A DNA stretch of 20,174 nt, from assembly GCA_020024755.1 (NCBI GenBank), contig JAHHTH010000010.1, positions 1 to 20,174 of the forward strand, given 5' to 3'. Both the position numbers and the translations under genes were made by a program. Numbering within the stretch: the first letter of the stretch is position 1; every line of letters starts with the position of its first letter. The stretch is from Mycoplasmataceae bacterium. Its GTDB lineage: Bacteria; Bacillota_I; Bacilli_A; Mycoplasmatales; Mycoplasmoidaceae. Of this stretch, positions 1 through 8,076 are shown piece by piece. The notes under the pieces are model-generated. The model made no database searches, was not told where the DNA came from, and saw nothing but the letters and a program-made list of their open reading frames with translations.

Positions 1-104
1 AAACTAAACAATGACAAGATGAAAATGGTACTTGATGATATTTAGATGAACAAGGAAACTATTATTATAGTGATGGATCTAATTGAGTTCCGTATAAAGC
101 TTAG
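1..104 (+). CDS. C-terminal end of an upstream gene with an EAGR-box-like tail
   Basis: Reading from base 3 with TGA as Trp gives 33 residues ending at a TAG at 102-104. Four of the five tryptophans are in the stretch WQDENGTWWYLDE and the fifth in NWVPYKA, with a YYY triplet between them. This alternation of aromatic residues with Gly/Asp/Asn, ending in WVP, resembles the EAGR box (enriched in aromatic and glycine residues) found in terminal-organelle proteins of the Mycoplasma pneumoniae group. It could also be an unrelated Trp-rich binding repeat. The start and main body lie outside the window, so the protein cannot be identified. That it is the true end of a gene is supported by the coding-like composition and by a strong terminator hairpin 17 bases after the stop. 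Confidence 0.6.
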
Positions 105-121
105 TTAAAATATATGATTAG

Positions 122-154
122 AAAATAGTTGGTAATTGAAACCAACTATTTTTC
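122..154. terminator. Intrinsic terminator hairpin, probably bidirectional
   Basis: A perfect 12-bp stem (122-133 AAAATAGTTGGT with 141-152 ACCAACTATTTT) encloses a 7-base loop and is followed by T-rich sequence on the plus strand. It sits between the end of the upstream plus-strand gene and the stop codon (154-156) of the minus-strand ATPase gene. The minus-strand side also has an A/T-rich flank, so it can serve both convergent genes. Confidence 0.8.
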
Positions 155-1467
155 TATTTATGAGATAACATATAACCAAACATATATAAAGGAATATTAG
201 TGTCATCAAATTTATTAGTTAGTGATGTTATTCTTGTGCAAGAGTTTGGTGTATCCTTAAGCATCTTTAAACTAGGTGATTTAGTATTTCTACCTGATTT
301 AATTTCCACTAGATTTACTTTAAGTTCTTTGTCATGATAAACTAAATCTATTTCATATCAATTTTTATTAACAATAAATGTATGATAGTAAGGATTGATA
401 TTGTTTCTAATACATTCAGAAATTATGTATGATTCAATCATGCTCCCTTTAATTCTTTTAAAGCCTTCATTATCAATCGTAATATTTTCTAATGAATAGT
501 ATGCTGAAATTAATCCAATATCACAAGGATAGATTTTAAATTTATTTGAAGTGTCCATTGCAGTTATTGGAAATGTTAAATTATTACAGTTATCTACTTT
601 ATTAACCATATGAGATTTCATTAATAACAAAATTGCATACTCATATTCTCTATATCTTGCATTAGTCTTAATTGTTGATAAAGTGAATGTATTATTTTCT
701 TTACCCATAAAATCTAATGAATGAATAAATACTGATCTAGCTCTTGCTATTTCTTTTGGTTCCATAAATTTACTGATATCTGTTTCATAAGTAGCTAAAA
801 TATTTTTATTTACTTCAGCAGCTTTAGTATAACTTTCATTATTTTCAATGAATGTTTTTATAGCATTTGGGAATCCGCCTATAATTAGATACTTCATAAA
901 GTATTCAGAAAAGATTGAATGTTGAATTTCTGATATAACTTTATTTTCATAACACTCTTTAAGTGAGTTATATATTGCACCATTAATATTCATTAGAAAT
1001 TCCTCAAAACTCAAAGTGTGCATATTAATAATTTCTATTTGCCCTACAGGTATTGGAGTATTAGATGAAAAGACTTTAACTGTTAAATAACTTCCTAAAC
1101 ATATGATATTCTTGAACTTACTATTCTCATTAATAAACTTTAATTGTGTATAAAATGGCATAACTTCTTGGAATTCATCAATAACTAGTAAAGTATCATT
1201 ATCTAGTATTATTTCTTCCTGGAATTTACTTTTTAATACTTCTATTAAATTTTCTAGGGTTGGATAACTAGAAAACTTTTCAAATCGTGGATGAGCTTTC
1301 TCTTCCATGAAATTAATATAATGTGATTTCTTGTATAATCTCTTACTAGCTTCAATAACAGCTGTTGTTTTACCACATTGTCTAGGGCCTAAAACCACCA
1401 AGGGTTTTTTATCCTTATTTTGTGATCACTTATCAATAATACCGTCTACTTTTCTTTTTAAATACAT
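154..1467 (-). CDS. AAA ATPase, DUF4143 family (copy 1, subfamily A)
   Basis: Protein of 437 aa. The Walker A motif GPRQCGKT is at residues 27-34, Walker B LLVIDEFQE has D97/E98, and a sensor-1-like strand ICLGSYL follows near 122. Next comes the family segment SFEEFLMN. The C-terminal part has a PD-(D/E)XK-type arrangement: D374 in YEID, then E388 and K390 in VEIK. The family is annotated as AAA ATPase plus DUF4143. Its role is unknown; ATP-driven DNA handling or nuclease activity is inferred from the fold signatures. One TGA Trp codon near base 357 would make the gene look truncated under code 11. I chose ATG 1467 because the N-terminus MYLKRKVDGIIDKW matches the paralogue at 2114, whereas starting at the TTG at 1401 would omit part of the nucleotide-binding domain. 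It diverges from that paralogue and shares a near-identical block (MGKENNTFTLSTIKT) with it. Confidence 0.93.
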
Positions 1468-1475
1468 ATGCAATT

Positions 1476-1481
1476 AGTATA
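1476..1481 (-). promoter_or_regulatory. -10 box of ATPase copy 1 (leaderless start)
   Basis: The minus strand reads TATACT here, 8 bases before the ATG at 1467. Transcription would begin at or a few bases before the start codon, with no room for a Shine-Dalgarno site. No good -35 box is visible. The palindromic array begins about 30 bases further upstream. Confidence 0.6.
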
Positions 1482-1512
1482 GTGCATATTTACTGATATT
1501 AACCATAAAATA

Positions 1513-1577
1513 TACAAAAATGTGAAATTTTACACAAATTTGTACTACAAAAATGTGAAAATTTACACAAAATTGTA
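1513..1577. repeat. Two tandem 32-bp imperfect palindromes upstream of ATPase copy 1
   Basis: Copies lie at 1513-1544 and 1546-1577, starting 33 bp apart. Each begins TACAAAAATGTGAAA and ends with TTGTA. Copy 1 matches its own reverse complement at 26 of 32 positions. The core is TGTGAAATTTTACACA in copy 1 and TGTGAAAATTTACACA in copy 2. Position and symmetry suggest a two-site operator for a dimeric protein, controlling the minus-strand ATPase gene. The core closely matches that of the array at 2005-2083. Confidence 0.85.
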
Positions 1578-1703
1578 TATAAAATGAAAAATGAAATAGA
1601 TGCTATATGAGAAGTAATAGATATAAGAATGAATTAAGAATTATTCATTATTCGGACATGAACATTTCACACTATTACAAAAACTTTATCTTGAAAGTTA
1701 ATG

Positions 1704-2025
1704 TTATTGCATTATTTTCTTAAAAGGTAGAAAAATATACTTCTGACAATTTCTAATTTTAGTAATATTTTTAGTTTCAATTAAGTTCAAATTTAAGAGA
1801 TCTTTAAATAGCTTTGAAATTGTGGTATCACTTAGTTTTGTTTCTGTTCTTTAATGTCATTCTATCAAACACAACATTCTTCGGAAAGAAATCAATTAAT
1901 GTATTTGTATATCTCTTCAGTATCTTATTATTTAGTAATAAATCAAATTCTTTCATTGATAATACACTTAAATTTTCTATAACACTTATTTTTATGTTAA
2001 CTATAAGATTTTGTGAAATTTTCAC
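1704..2025 (-). pseudogene. Frameshifted winged-helix DNA-binding protein remnant
   Basis: Two minus-strand frames join into one plausible protein. From a GTG at 2025 the frame reads VKISQNLIVNIKISVIEN and continues to about 1831, where it gives KNRNKTK. The second frame (open up to 1850) continues LSDTTISKLFKDLLNLNLIE and ends FLPFKKIMQ at a stop at 1704-1706. The stretch SDTTISKLFKDLLNLNLIE looks like the recognition part of a winged helix, as in plasmid Rep or MarR-like proteins. A frameshift lies between about 1831 and 1850. The GTG itself sits inside the first repeat unit of the array at 2005-2083. Read in either single frame the protein is incomplete, so I call it a decayed regulator or replication-type protein. 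The assignment is tentative; a sequencing error is the main alternative. Confidence 0.4.
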
Positions 2026-2083
2026 ATTTCCTTAGTAAGATTTTGTGAAATTTTCACATTTCCTTAGTAAGATTTTGTGAAAA
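2005..2083. repeat. Tandem 32-bp palindrome-containing repeats upstream of ATPase copy 2
   Basis: Two identical 32-bp units (2005-2036, 2037-2068) are followed by a 15-base partial third unit (2069-2083). Each full unit starts AAGATTTTGTG and carries the near-perfect palindrome TGTGAAATTTTCACA. The third unit keeps only the left half-site, and its TTGTGA (2075-2080) is the candidate -35 box of the ATPase gene. A protein bound here would compete with RNA polymerase. The core matches that of the array at 1513-1577 apart from one missing base. Confidence 0.9.
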
Positions 2084-2104
2084 TAAATTGATTAAATATA
2101 TAAT
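2075..2104 (+). promoter_or_regulatory. Promoter of ATPase copy 2, overlapping the repeat array
   Basis: TTGTGA (2075-2080) and TATAAT (2099-2104) are separated by 18 bases. The expected transcription start falls a few bases before the ATG at 2114, so the message should be leaderless or nearly so. The -35 hexamer lies in the last, partial repeat unit. Confidence 0.7.
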
Positions 2105-2113
2105 ATTTACATT

Positions 2114-3436
2114 ATGTATCTAATTAGAAGTATTGAAAAAGACATCAAAAAATGAATCCAAAGAACTGATGATAAGAAACCATTAGTTATTTTTGGAACT
2201 AGACAATGTGGCAAAACCACAACTGTTAACCACATAGCTAAGCAAAACTTCAAGAAGGTATATTATATTAATTTTCTTGAAGATAAAGATAGACCATCAT
2301 TTCAAGCTTTTATCCGTGAACCTAAATTTGATATTTTAATCTCTTACCTAGAAAAGAAATACGAAGAAACTATAGTGCTAGATAATGACACAGTAATCAT
2401 AGTAGATGAACTACAACAAGTAATGGATTTTTATACAGAATTAAAATTCGTTAACGAGAATCAAACATTTAAAAACATTATTTGTACTGGTAGTTATTTA
2501 TCTATGGAAATCTTTGCAAACAAAGTTTCAGTTCCTGTTGGACAAATCTGATCTCTTAATATGTATACTTTAAGTTTTGAAGAATTCTTAATGAATGTCT
2601 CACCATTTAATTATGAAAAACTAGTTAAATCTTTTACAACCAAACAAATTAATCAAATAGATCATGAAACATTTACTGAATTATTTCAACACTATCTAGT
2701 TGTAGGAGGATTCCCAGAAGCTGTAGTTAGTTTTATTAACAACAAGAATAGTTTTCAATCGGCTAGTGAAGTAAACAAAGTTATTTTAGATAAGTATTCT
2801 AAAGATATAGAAAAATATTTAGATCCTCAATCAGTAACTAAAGCTAAAAAGGTTTTTGAAAATGCAATTAGATTCATGGGTAAAGAAAACAATACATTTA
2901 CCTTATCAACCATTAAAACAGATGCAAGATATAGAGACTATGAATATGTTATCTATCTATTAGTAAATTCATTTGTTTGCTATAAAGTAGATAATTGCAA
3001 AAATCTTCAATTCCCTTTATGTACAAGTGATAGCTCTTCTAAATTTAAGATCTATGTATGTGATATTGGATTAGTTAGTGCATTCTATAATTTAGATAAT
3101 TCAAATATTGAAACTCAAGGATTCAATAACATTAAAGGCAACATGATAGAAGGATACATTATTTCTGAATTACAAAGAAACAATATCCAACCCTACTATC
3201 ACCGTTTCTATGAAGGAAAGAATAGTTACGAATTAGACTGTGTATATCAAGATAGTGATTTAATTACAAAGGTAGTAGAAATCAAATCAGGCAAAAATAA
3301 ATCTAGTCAAAGTCTTAATAAGGTAAAAGACAATAAGAACATTAATATCAAATTAACATCTATTGATAATAAACTTGATGACTATAACACCCCACTATAT
3401 ATGTTTGGTTATATGATTTCTCATAAGGATAATTAA
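2114..3436 (+). CDS. AAA ATPase, DUF4143 family (copy 2, subfamily A)
   Basis: Protein of 440 aa. Walker A is GTRQCGKT at residues 28-35. The Walker B strand reads VIIVDELQQ, with Leu-Gln where other copies have Phe/Ile-Gln-Glu. The family motif SFEEFLMN follows. The DUF4143 region ends with a nuclease-like pattern: D375 in YELD, then E389 and K391 in VEIK. Two TGA Trp codons (KKWIQR near residue 14, QIWSLN near 146) hide the N-terminal third under the standard code. ATG 2114 is chosen because MYLIRSIEKDIKKW aligns with copy 1 and it lies just after the TATAAT. It is divergent from copy 1 and convergent with copy 3, sharing a terminator with the latter. Its cellular role is unknown; the solitary layout suggests a self-contained accessory gene. 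Confidence 0.93.
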
Positions 3437-3465
3437 TCTTTAGTTATCTTTATAAAACTATAAAC

Positions 3466-3494
3466 AAAATAGCTCAATTAAATGAGCTATTTTT
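3466..3494. terminator. Bidirectional terminator between convergent ATPase genes
   Basis: An 11-bp perfect stem (3466-3476 AAAATAGCTCA with 3483-3493 TGAGCTATTTT) has a 6-base loop and a following T run on the plus strand. The minus strand has the matching T-rich flank. It terminates the plus-strand ATPase ending at 3436 and contains the stop codon (3487-3489) of the minus-strand ATPase. Confidence 0.85.
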
Positions 3495-4887
3495 TATTTG
3501 GAAATTTGAAGTCTTCATTTATTAAATAACTTAGATAACTTGGCATAGTTAATAAGTTATTATCATATCCGATATTGTTATTAGAAAGTTTAATTCCTTT
3601 TAGGTTATTATTTTTCTTTAATTCTTTTCTTAGTGAAGTAGTAGAACCACTACTAGCTTTTACATCAATTAGAATTACTCCATCATATGTAGAAATTATA
3701 AAGTCAATTTCAGATGATCTATATTCGTCATAGAAATAAAGTTTAAATCCATTCTTAACTAATTGATCACTAATTAGGTTTTCATAAATATAACCTTTAT
3801 AAGTTCCTATGTCATCTTTATGAATACTTTCAATGATATTATCTTCAAGAGTAGACATAAATAATCCAGTATCATTCATATAAATCCTTATATTGTTATC
3901 TATACTATAAGCATTTAAAGGATTTTCTATTTTTGACAAATTATTACTGATGTTAATAAGACCTGCATCTTTTAGTCATTGTAAACTTAAACTGAAGTCT
4001 CTGTATCTTCCACCTGATTTCACATCACCAAACTTAAATTTAGTTGTTTCATTATTTTCTATAATTTGATTTCTTGCTAATTGTTTAGGAATAGATTCAT
4101 ATAATTGTCCTAATCTTGCTCTATCTCATTTACTAACTGATGTTTCTTCTTTAACATTAAGATATTTACCAAAATCACTTTTATAGGTGTCTACTATTTT
4201 TCTTTGTACTCTTCTTATTTCTCTTATATCTTTAGTCTCTAAATAAGTCTTAACTACTTCTGGCATTCCACCAACTATTAGATATCATTTATATAATTCG
4301 CACATATCTTTGTGAATTGATTCACTAATGTTTGTTAATGAATATAGTCTATCCTTAAGGTAATTGAAGTGTTCTTCATTATATCCTTCTGCTAATAGAA
4401 ATTCTTCAAAATCTAATGAACCTAGAGTGATGTGTTCTTCAAATCCTACTGGAATACTAGCTCCAGTTCTATCATTATATCCAATCACTCCTAATAATGA
4501 TCCTGTTCCGATTACATCATATCTTCCATCTAAACAGAAAGGTTTTAATGATGATCTAGCGTTTGCACATTCTTGAATTTCATCAAAGATAATTAATGTC
4601 TTTCCAGGTATAAACTTAAAATCATTATTTTTAAACTTTAATTCAGTAATGATTGAATCTACATTAAGATCCTTTGAAAAACATTCTTTGTATCTAGTAT
4701 CATTCATGAAGTTGATATAAATATAGTTTTCATATTCTTTTTTTGCAAATTCTAAAACAATAGTTGTTTTACCAACTTGTCTTGGTCCTTTGACAATTAA
4801 AGCATTCTTTCTACTGTTAGCATTACGAGTTTTTCAAGCTAACAGTTTTTGATATACTTTTCTTTTAAATATTATTGTATTTTCCAT
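3487..4887 (-). CDS. AAA ATPase, DUF4143 family (copy 3, subfamily B)
   Basis: Protein of 466 aa. Walker A GPRQVGKT is at residues 34-41 and Walker B LIIFDEIQE has D102/E103. The conserved block KPFCLDGRYDVIGTGSLLG follows, then LDFEEFLLAEG. The DUF4143 part starts around LYKWYLIVGGMPE and ends with a PD-(D/E)XK-type arrangement: D395 in SEIDF, then D408 and K410 in LIDVK. TGA Trp codons at LLAWKT, YKWYL, SKWDRA and LQWLKD break it into pieces under the standard code. Start ATG 4887 gives the N-terminus MENTIIFKRKVYQKLL, parallel to the other copies, 9 bases after a TATAAT. It is paralogous to 5145-6539 and much less similar to copies 1 and 2. The role is unknown; ATP-dependent DNA transaction is inferred. 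Confidence 0.93.
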
Positions 4888-4896
4888 AATGACTAT

Positions 4897-4902
4897 ATTA
4901 TA
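4897..4902 (-). promoter_or_regulatory. -10 box of ATPase copy 3 (leaderless start)
   Basis: TATAAT on the minus strand, 9 bases before the ATG at 4887. No convincing -35 hexamer is present at the usual distance. The repeat array begins about 24 bases further upstream. Confidence 0.65.
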
Positions 4903-4925
4903 GCCTCAAAATAAGTTTCAAAAAT

Positions 4926-5043
4926 CAAAACTTTACACATTTTAGTATGTTTTTTAAAATTCACACACATTTTAGCATATGTTTTTCAAAAAATCTTACA
5001 CATTTTAGTATATTTTTTAAAATTTACACACATTTTAGCAATA
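4926..5043. repeat. Four-unit array upstream of ATPase copy 3, spacing 30/33/30 bp
   Basis: The core CACATTTTAG starts at 4936, 4966, 4999 and 5029. Units 1 and 3 share TTACACATTTTAGTAT. Units 2 and 4 share CACACATTTTAGCA. The array is therefore a duplicated two-unit block of 63 bp. Spacings are close to three helical turns, placing all cores on one face of the DNA. It lies between the promoter of copy 3 and the 3' end of copy 4's neighbourhood and is probably an operator or assembly site for copy 3. Confidence 0.9.
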
Positions 5044-5144
5044 TTTAAAAAGATAATAAGTTATATAAGTAGATTATTCAAGCTTATATCCACTATCCCA
5101 AATAAATGAATAATATTCTGAATGATATATTGTAACTAGAATGA

Positions 5145-6539
5145 TTATCATTTAGGCATATTAAAATCATTATCAATAATAAATGATAAATAGTATGGAA
5201 TGGTTAGTATATTATCAACTAAACCAATATTATTTTTACAAAGTTTAATTCCTTTGATGTTATTTGATTCTTTAGATACTAATAACTTTAACGATTTAGC
5301 TTTACCATTATTTGATTTAACTTCTAATCCATAGATGGAATCTTTAGTTGAAATAATAAAGTCTATTTCGCTTGTATTACCTTGTTTTTGGTAGAAGTAG
5401 ATTTGATTATTGTTTTTAACTAATTGTTCAGCAATTAAGTTTTCATAAATATAACCTTTATATGTACCAATATCATTAGTTCATACACTTGCAGTAATTC
5501 CTTCTGATAACATTGATAGTAATAATCCAGTATCATTTAAATAAATCTTAAAGTTATTATCTATTACATAACCTGATAAAGGGCTAGCTATAGTTTTTAG
5601 ATTATGACATACATTTATTAATCCTGCATCACTTAATCATTGAATTACTTCTCTATAATCTCTAAGACGGCAATTCTTACCTAAATCACTAAATCTAAAT
5701 TTAGTTGATTCATCATTTAATTCTGTATTTTCTGATCTTGATAATTGAACAGGAATAGAGTTATAAATTAAATTCATTCTAGCTAACATAGTATTGCTTA
5801 ACACAACATCCCCATTTTGGTTTAAATGTTTACCAAAGTCATTACGGTATGAACTAATAATATCTTGGTGAATCTTTCTTACATTATTCATATCTTTGGT
5901 ATTCACATAAGATTCAACAGCTTCTGGCATACCACCAATGACTAGGTATGACTTATATAATTCCAACATCTTATTGTGAGTTAGTTGATCAATTGGCTGA
6001 ATAGTATTTACTTTGTTTCTTAATCCTTCAATAAATTCTGGAGTATATCCTAGTGCTCATAAAAATTCTTCAAAGTCCATTGGGTGCATATCCATATGTG
6101 TTTCAAAACCAACAGGGATACTTGCTTTCACTTGATTACTATAACCCATTACTCCTAAAAGAGAACCAGTAGCAATAATATCATATCTTCCATCTAAACA
6201 AAATGGTTTAAAACTAGATCTTGCTTTAGGACATTCTTGAATTTCATCAAATATGATAACTGTTTTGTTTGGCACAAATTTTAAAGAAGCATCTAGAGTA
6301 GTTAGATTGGTGATTATTGTATCAACATCTAAATCTCCTTCAAAGCATTCATAGAACTTCTTTTGGTACATGAAGTTTATTAATATAACGTTTTCATAAT
6401 TATCTCTAGCAAACTTTTCAACAATAAAAGATTTACCAACTTGTCTAGCTCCTTTTAATAATAGAGCCTTCTTGTGAGTAGAATTGTCATTATATGTTTT
6501 TCAGTTCTTTAGTTCTCTATAAATCTTTCTGTCAAACAT
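5145..6539 (-). CDS. AAA ATPase, DUF4143 family (copy 4, subfamily B)
   Basis: Protein of 464 aa. Walker A GARQVGKS is at residues 30-37 and Walker B VIIFDEIQE has D98/E99. The block KPFCLDGRYDIIATGSLLG and MDFEEFLWALG follow. The DUF4143 part begins near LYKSYLVIGGMPEAVESY. The C-terminus has the nuclease-like pattern D393 in SEIDF with E406 and K408 in LEVK. The protein ends MPKW, the last codon being TGA (Trp) directly before TAA; other TGA Trp codons are at LKNWKT, FLWALG, VIQWLSD and SVWTND. ATG 6539 fits the alignment MFDRKIYRELKNW and lies 6 bases after TATAAT. It is the closest relative of 3487-4887 and points the same way; each has its own promoter and array, so they are not one operon. 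Confidence 0.93.
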
Positions 6540-6545
6540 ACATTT

Positions 6546-6551
6546 ATTATA
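6546..6551 (-). promoter_or_regulatory. -10 box of ATPase copy 4 (leaderless start)
   Basis: TATAAT on the minus strand, 6 bases before the ATG at 6539, so the message is expected to start at or next to the ATG. The expected -35 position (about 6569-6574) falls within or at the edge of the first repeat core. Confidence 0.65.
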
Positions 6552-6557
6552 GGCTAA

Positions 6558-6665
6558 TTTCACATTTTTATAGGGAAAGTTTCATTTTTTCACATTTTTA
6601 TAAGGAATAAATAAAGCATTTTTCACATTTTTATAGGGAAAGTTTTATTTTTTCACATTTTTAGT
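6558..6665. repeat. Four-unit array upstream of ATPase copy 4, spacing 30/33/30 bp
   Basis: The core CACATTTTTA starts at 6561, 6591, 6624 and 6654. Units 1 and 3 are nearly identical over about 30 bases (both continue TATAGGGAAAGTTT), whereas unit 2 continues TAAGGAATAAAT. This is again a duplicated 63-bp two-unit block. Spacing and higher-order layout equal those upstream of copy 3, although flanks and core differ. Probable operator overlapping the -35 region of copy 4. Confidence 0.9.
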
Positions 6666-6968
6666 ACTTTCTATAGTTTAAAAAACTAATTTTTCATAGT
6701 TTAATCTAATCATCATCAATTAGAACTACTAAATAAGCATTAAAACCTATTTAAAGTGTTAATAAATAATCTATGGTTTATTTGTGAATATAACTGCAGA
6801 TAAGACCATAACTAATAGCTACGTAGTTATAATCTATGATTAAAATAATATAAACTACCTTGAAAATAGAAATTGATCTTCTTTTCAGATATGCATTAAA
6901 AATTAAAACTTTGCATAAAGTGGGGAAATCCGTTAGCGCTAACAGATTAACAATTAATATTTAAATAT
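6666..6968. other. Non-coding stretch between ATPase copy 4 array and fic 3' end
   Basis: About 300 bases with no supported gene in any frame under code 4. The only notable signal is the perfect palindrome at 6932-6943. A weak 7-bp inverted repeat (6808-6814 with 6824-6830, 9-base loop) is not convincing by itself. Confidence 0.6.
6932..6943. promoter_or_regulatory. Orphan perfect palindrome GTTAGCGCTAAC, LacI-type operator-like
   Basis: A perfect 12-bp palindrome with a GCGC centre in otherwise AT-rich DNA. It resembles operators of LacI/GalR-family regulators, which typically have a central CG. No metabolic gene or regulator is adjacent: it lies 26 bases beyond the 3' end of the fic gene and nearly 400 bases upstream of ATPase copy 4. 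Confidence 0.4.
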
Positions 6969-8048
6969 CTAATCTTTTCTTGCAAGCAATTCTTGTATTT
7001 CATTTCAATCTCATTTATTCGAGTTTATAGTATATGTTAGTTTATTTGTAAATCCACTAGATAAAAGATAATCATTATCCTTTAATGACTTTAGAGTAGT
7101 ATGTATCATCTTTTCAGAAATAGATATTTTAAATATAGATAGTTGTGATAGTAAGTCCTTTAGGTTGAATGGTTTGTTTTTATATGTATTATCAATTATA
7201 AAAGCTAAGGTTTGTTTCTTATTTAGTTTAGAAGCAGTTATATGATCTTTAATAAATAACTTAGTATTAAATAGTTCAAGAGATTCAATTAAAATCTTTA
7301 TCACAAACAAAATTCATGGTTCATAGGTATTACTATCTGTATTTCAACCTGCATTACATGCTTTTAAAGAATTCAAGTATTCATCCTTGTGTTGTAGGAT
7401 AATTTGTTCTAGCGAGATGTATTTCACCACTTCATAACCATTATTTAATAGAAGGTAATTCATTAATAATCTACTTGTTCTACCATTTCCATCATTAAAT
7501 GGATGGATCGATAAGAAATCAAAGATATAGATACAACACTTAATTAATGAAGGTGTTTCATTATCGTTATTAAATCATTCATTTAATTCATTTATTAGTA
7601 TAGGAGTTTCTCAAGGAGCAGCCCCATGAATTAATATATTACCTTTTTCATCTTTTACTTGGTTATCATTAGTCTTGAATTTTCCACCTGTTGATTCATC
7701 TTGTAGTGTATTTTGAAATAAGTGTTTGTGTCATCCTAATAGTTCATTATTATTTAGTTTAATGAATGAGAAGCTTTCTTTGATGTAGTTTAGAACTTCA
7801 TTATAGTTTTCTATTAATATCTTTGCATTATTGTTTTGTTGTTTAGTTTGACCATCAGTTACTGTTATTCCTTCTATTTCATTTGAAGTATGTGCTGAAA
7901 CTTTAGATGCAGTTAGTGAGATTGATATTTTATCTATGATAGGGTTATTCATATCTGCATTCTTTTTAGTAATTAAAATAGAATGTAGTTTATTTAACTC
8001 TTCTAAGATCTTATTGGTAATAACATTTCTCTTGCTTTTATAGAACAT
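6969..8048 (-). CDS. Fic-domain protein, class II-like, with C-terminal winged helix
   Basis: Protein of 359 aa. The Fic active-site motif HPFNDGNGR is at residues 182-190, with the catalytic His182 and the phosphate-binding loop. Known Fic proteins of this type transfer AMP from ATP to target proteins. Near the N-terminus, SNEIEG (residues 55-60) fits the inhibitory consensus (S/T)xxxE(G/N), whose Glu blocks productive ATP binding; placed before the Fic core, this is class II. The stretch GAAPWETP about 45 residues before the active site is also typical of the family. The C-terminus (roughly 290-345) looks like a winged helix and may bind DNA. TGA Trp codons interrupt it under the standard code. 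ATG 8048 is the first in-frame start and lies shortly after an AT-rich -10 region. The target is unknown. The five-unit array just upstream suggests autoregulation by the winged helix. Confidence 0.93.
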
Positions 8049-8057
8049 AATACCTAA

Positions 8058-8068
8058 ATTCTATAATA
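8058..8068 (-). promoter_or_regulatory. Likely -10 region of fic
   Basis: The minus strand reads TATTATAGAAT across this interval, so either TATTAT or TAGAAT can serve as -10. With TAGAAT the message would start at or next to the ATG at 8048, as for the four ATPase genes. No clear Shine-Dalgarno site is present. Confidence 0.5.
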
Positions 8069-8076
8069 AATAGTCT

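Larger units (their letters stand above)
1468..2113. other. Gene-poor region between divergent ATPase genes
   Basis: These 646 bases separate two head-to-head paralogous ATPase genes. They contain a -10 box and palindromic array at each end (1476-1577 and 2005-2104) and, between them, a frameshifted winged-helix remnant on the minus strand (1704-2025). From 1578 to 1703 I see no supported coding or structured signal. Confidence 0.7.

Noticed and set aside
1814..2035. Plus-strand open frame encoding a hydrophobic 73-aa peptide
   Set aside because: It is antisense to the winged-helix remnant and runs into the repeat array; its hydrophobicity follows from T-rich sequence. No start signal.
4364..4576. 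Plus-strand open frame inside ATPase copy 3
   Set aside because: It is the antisense shadow of a conserved, clearly coding region (the CLDGRYDVIGTG block).
4926..6665. Arrays considered as CRISPR
   Set aside because: Repeats are short and imperfect, the intervening sequence is itself repeated rather than unique, and no cas genes are present.
6808..6830. Inverted repeat ATAACTA / TAGTTAT
   Set aside because: Seven A/T-rich base pairs with a 9-base loop occur by chance in DNA of this composition, and no gene context supports it.
358..7310. Apparent multiple truncations and frameshifts in the ATPase and fic genes
   Set aside because: All breaks coincide with TGA codons at conserved Trp positions; under code 4 the genes are intact.
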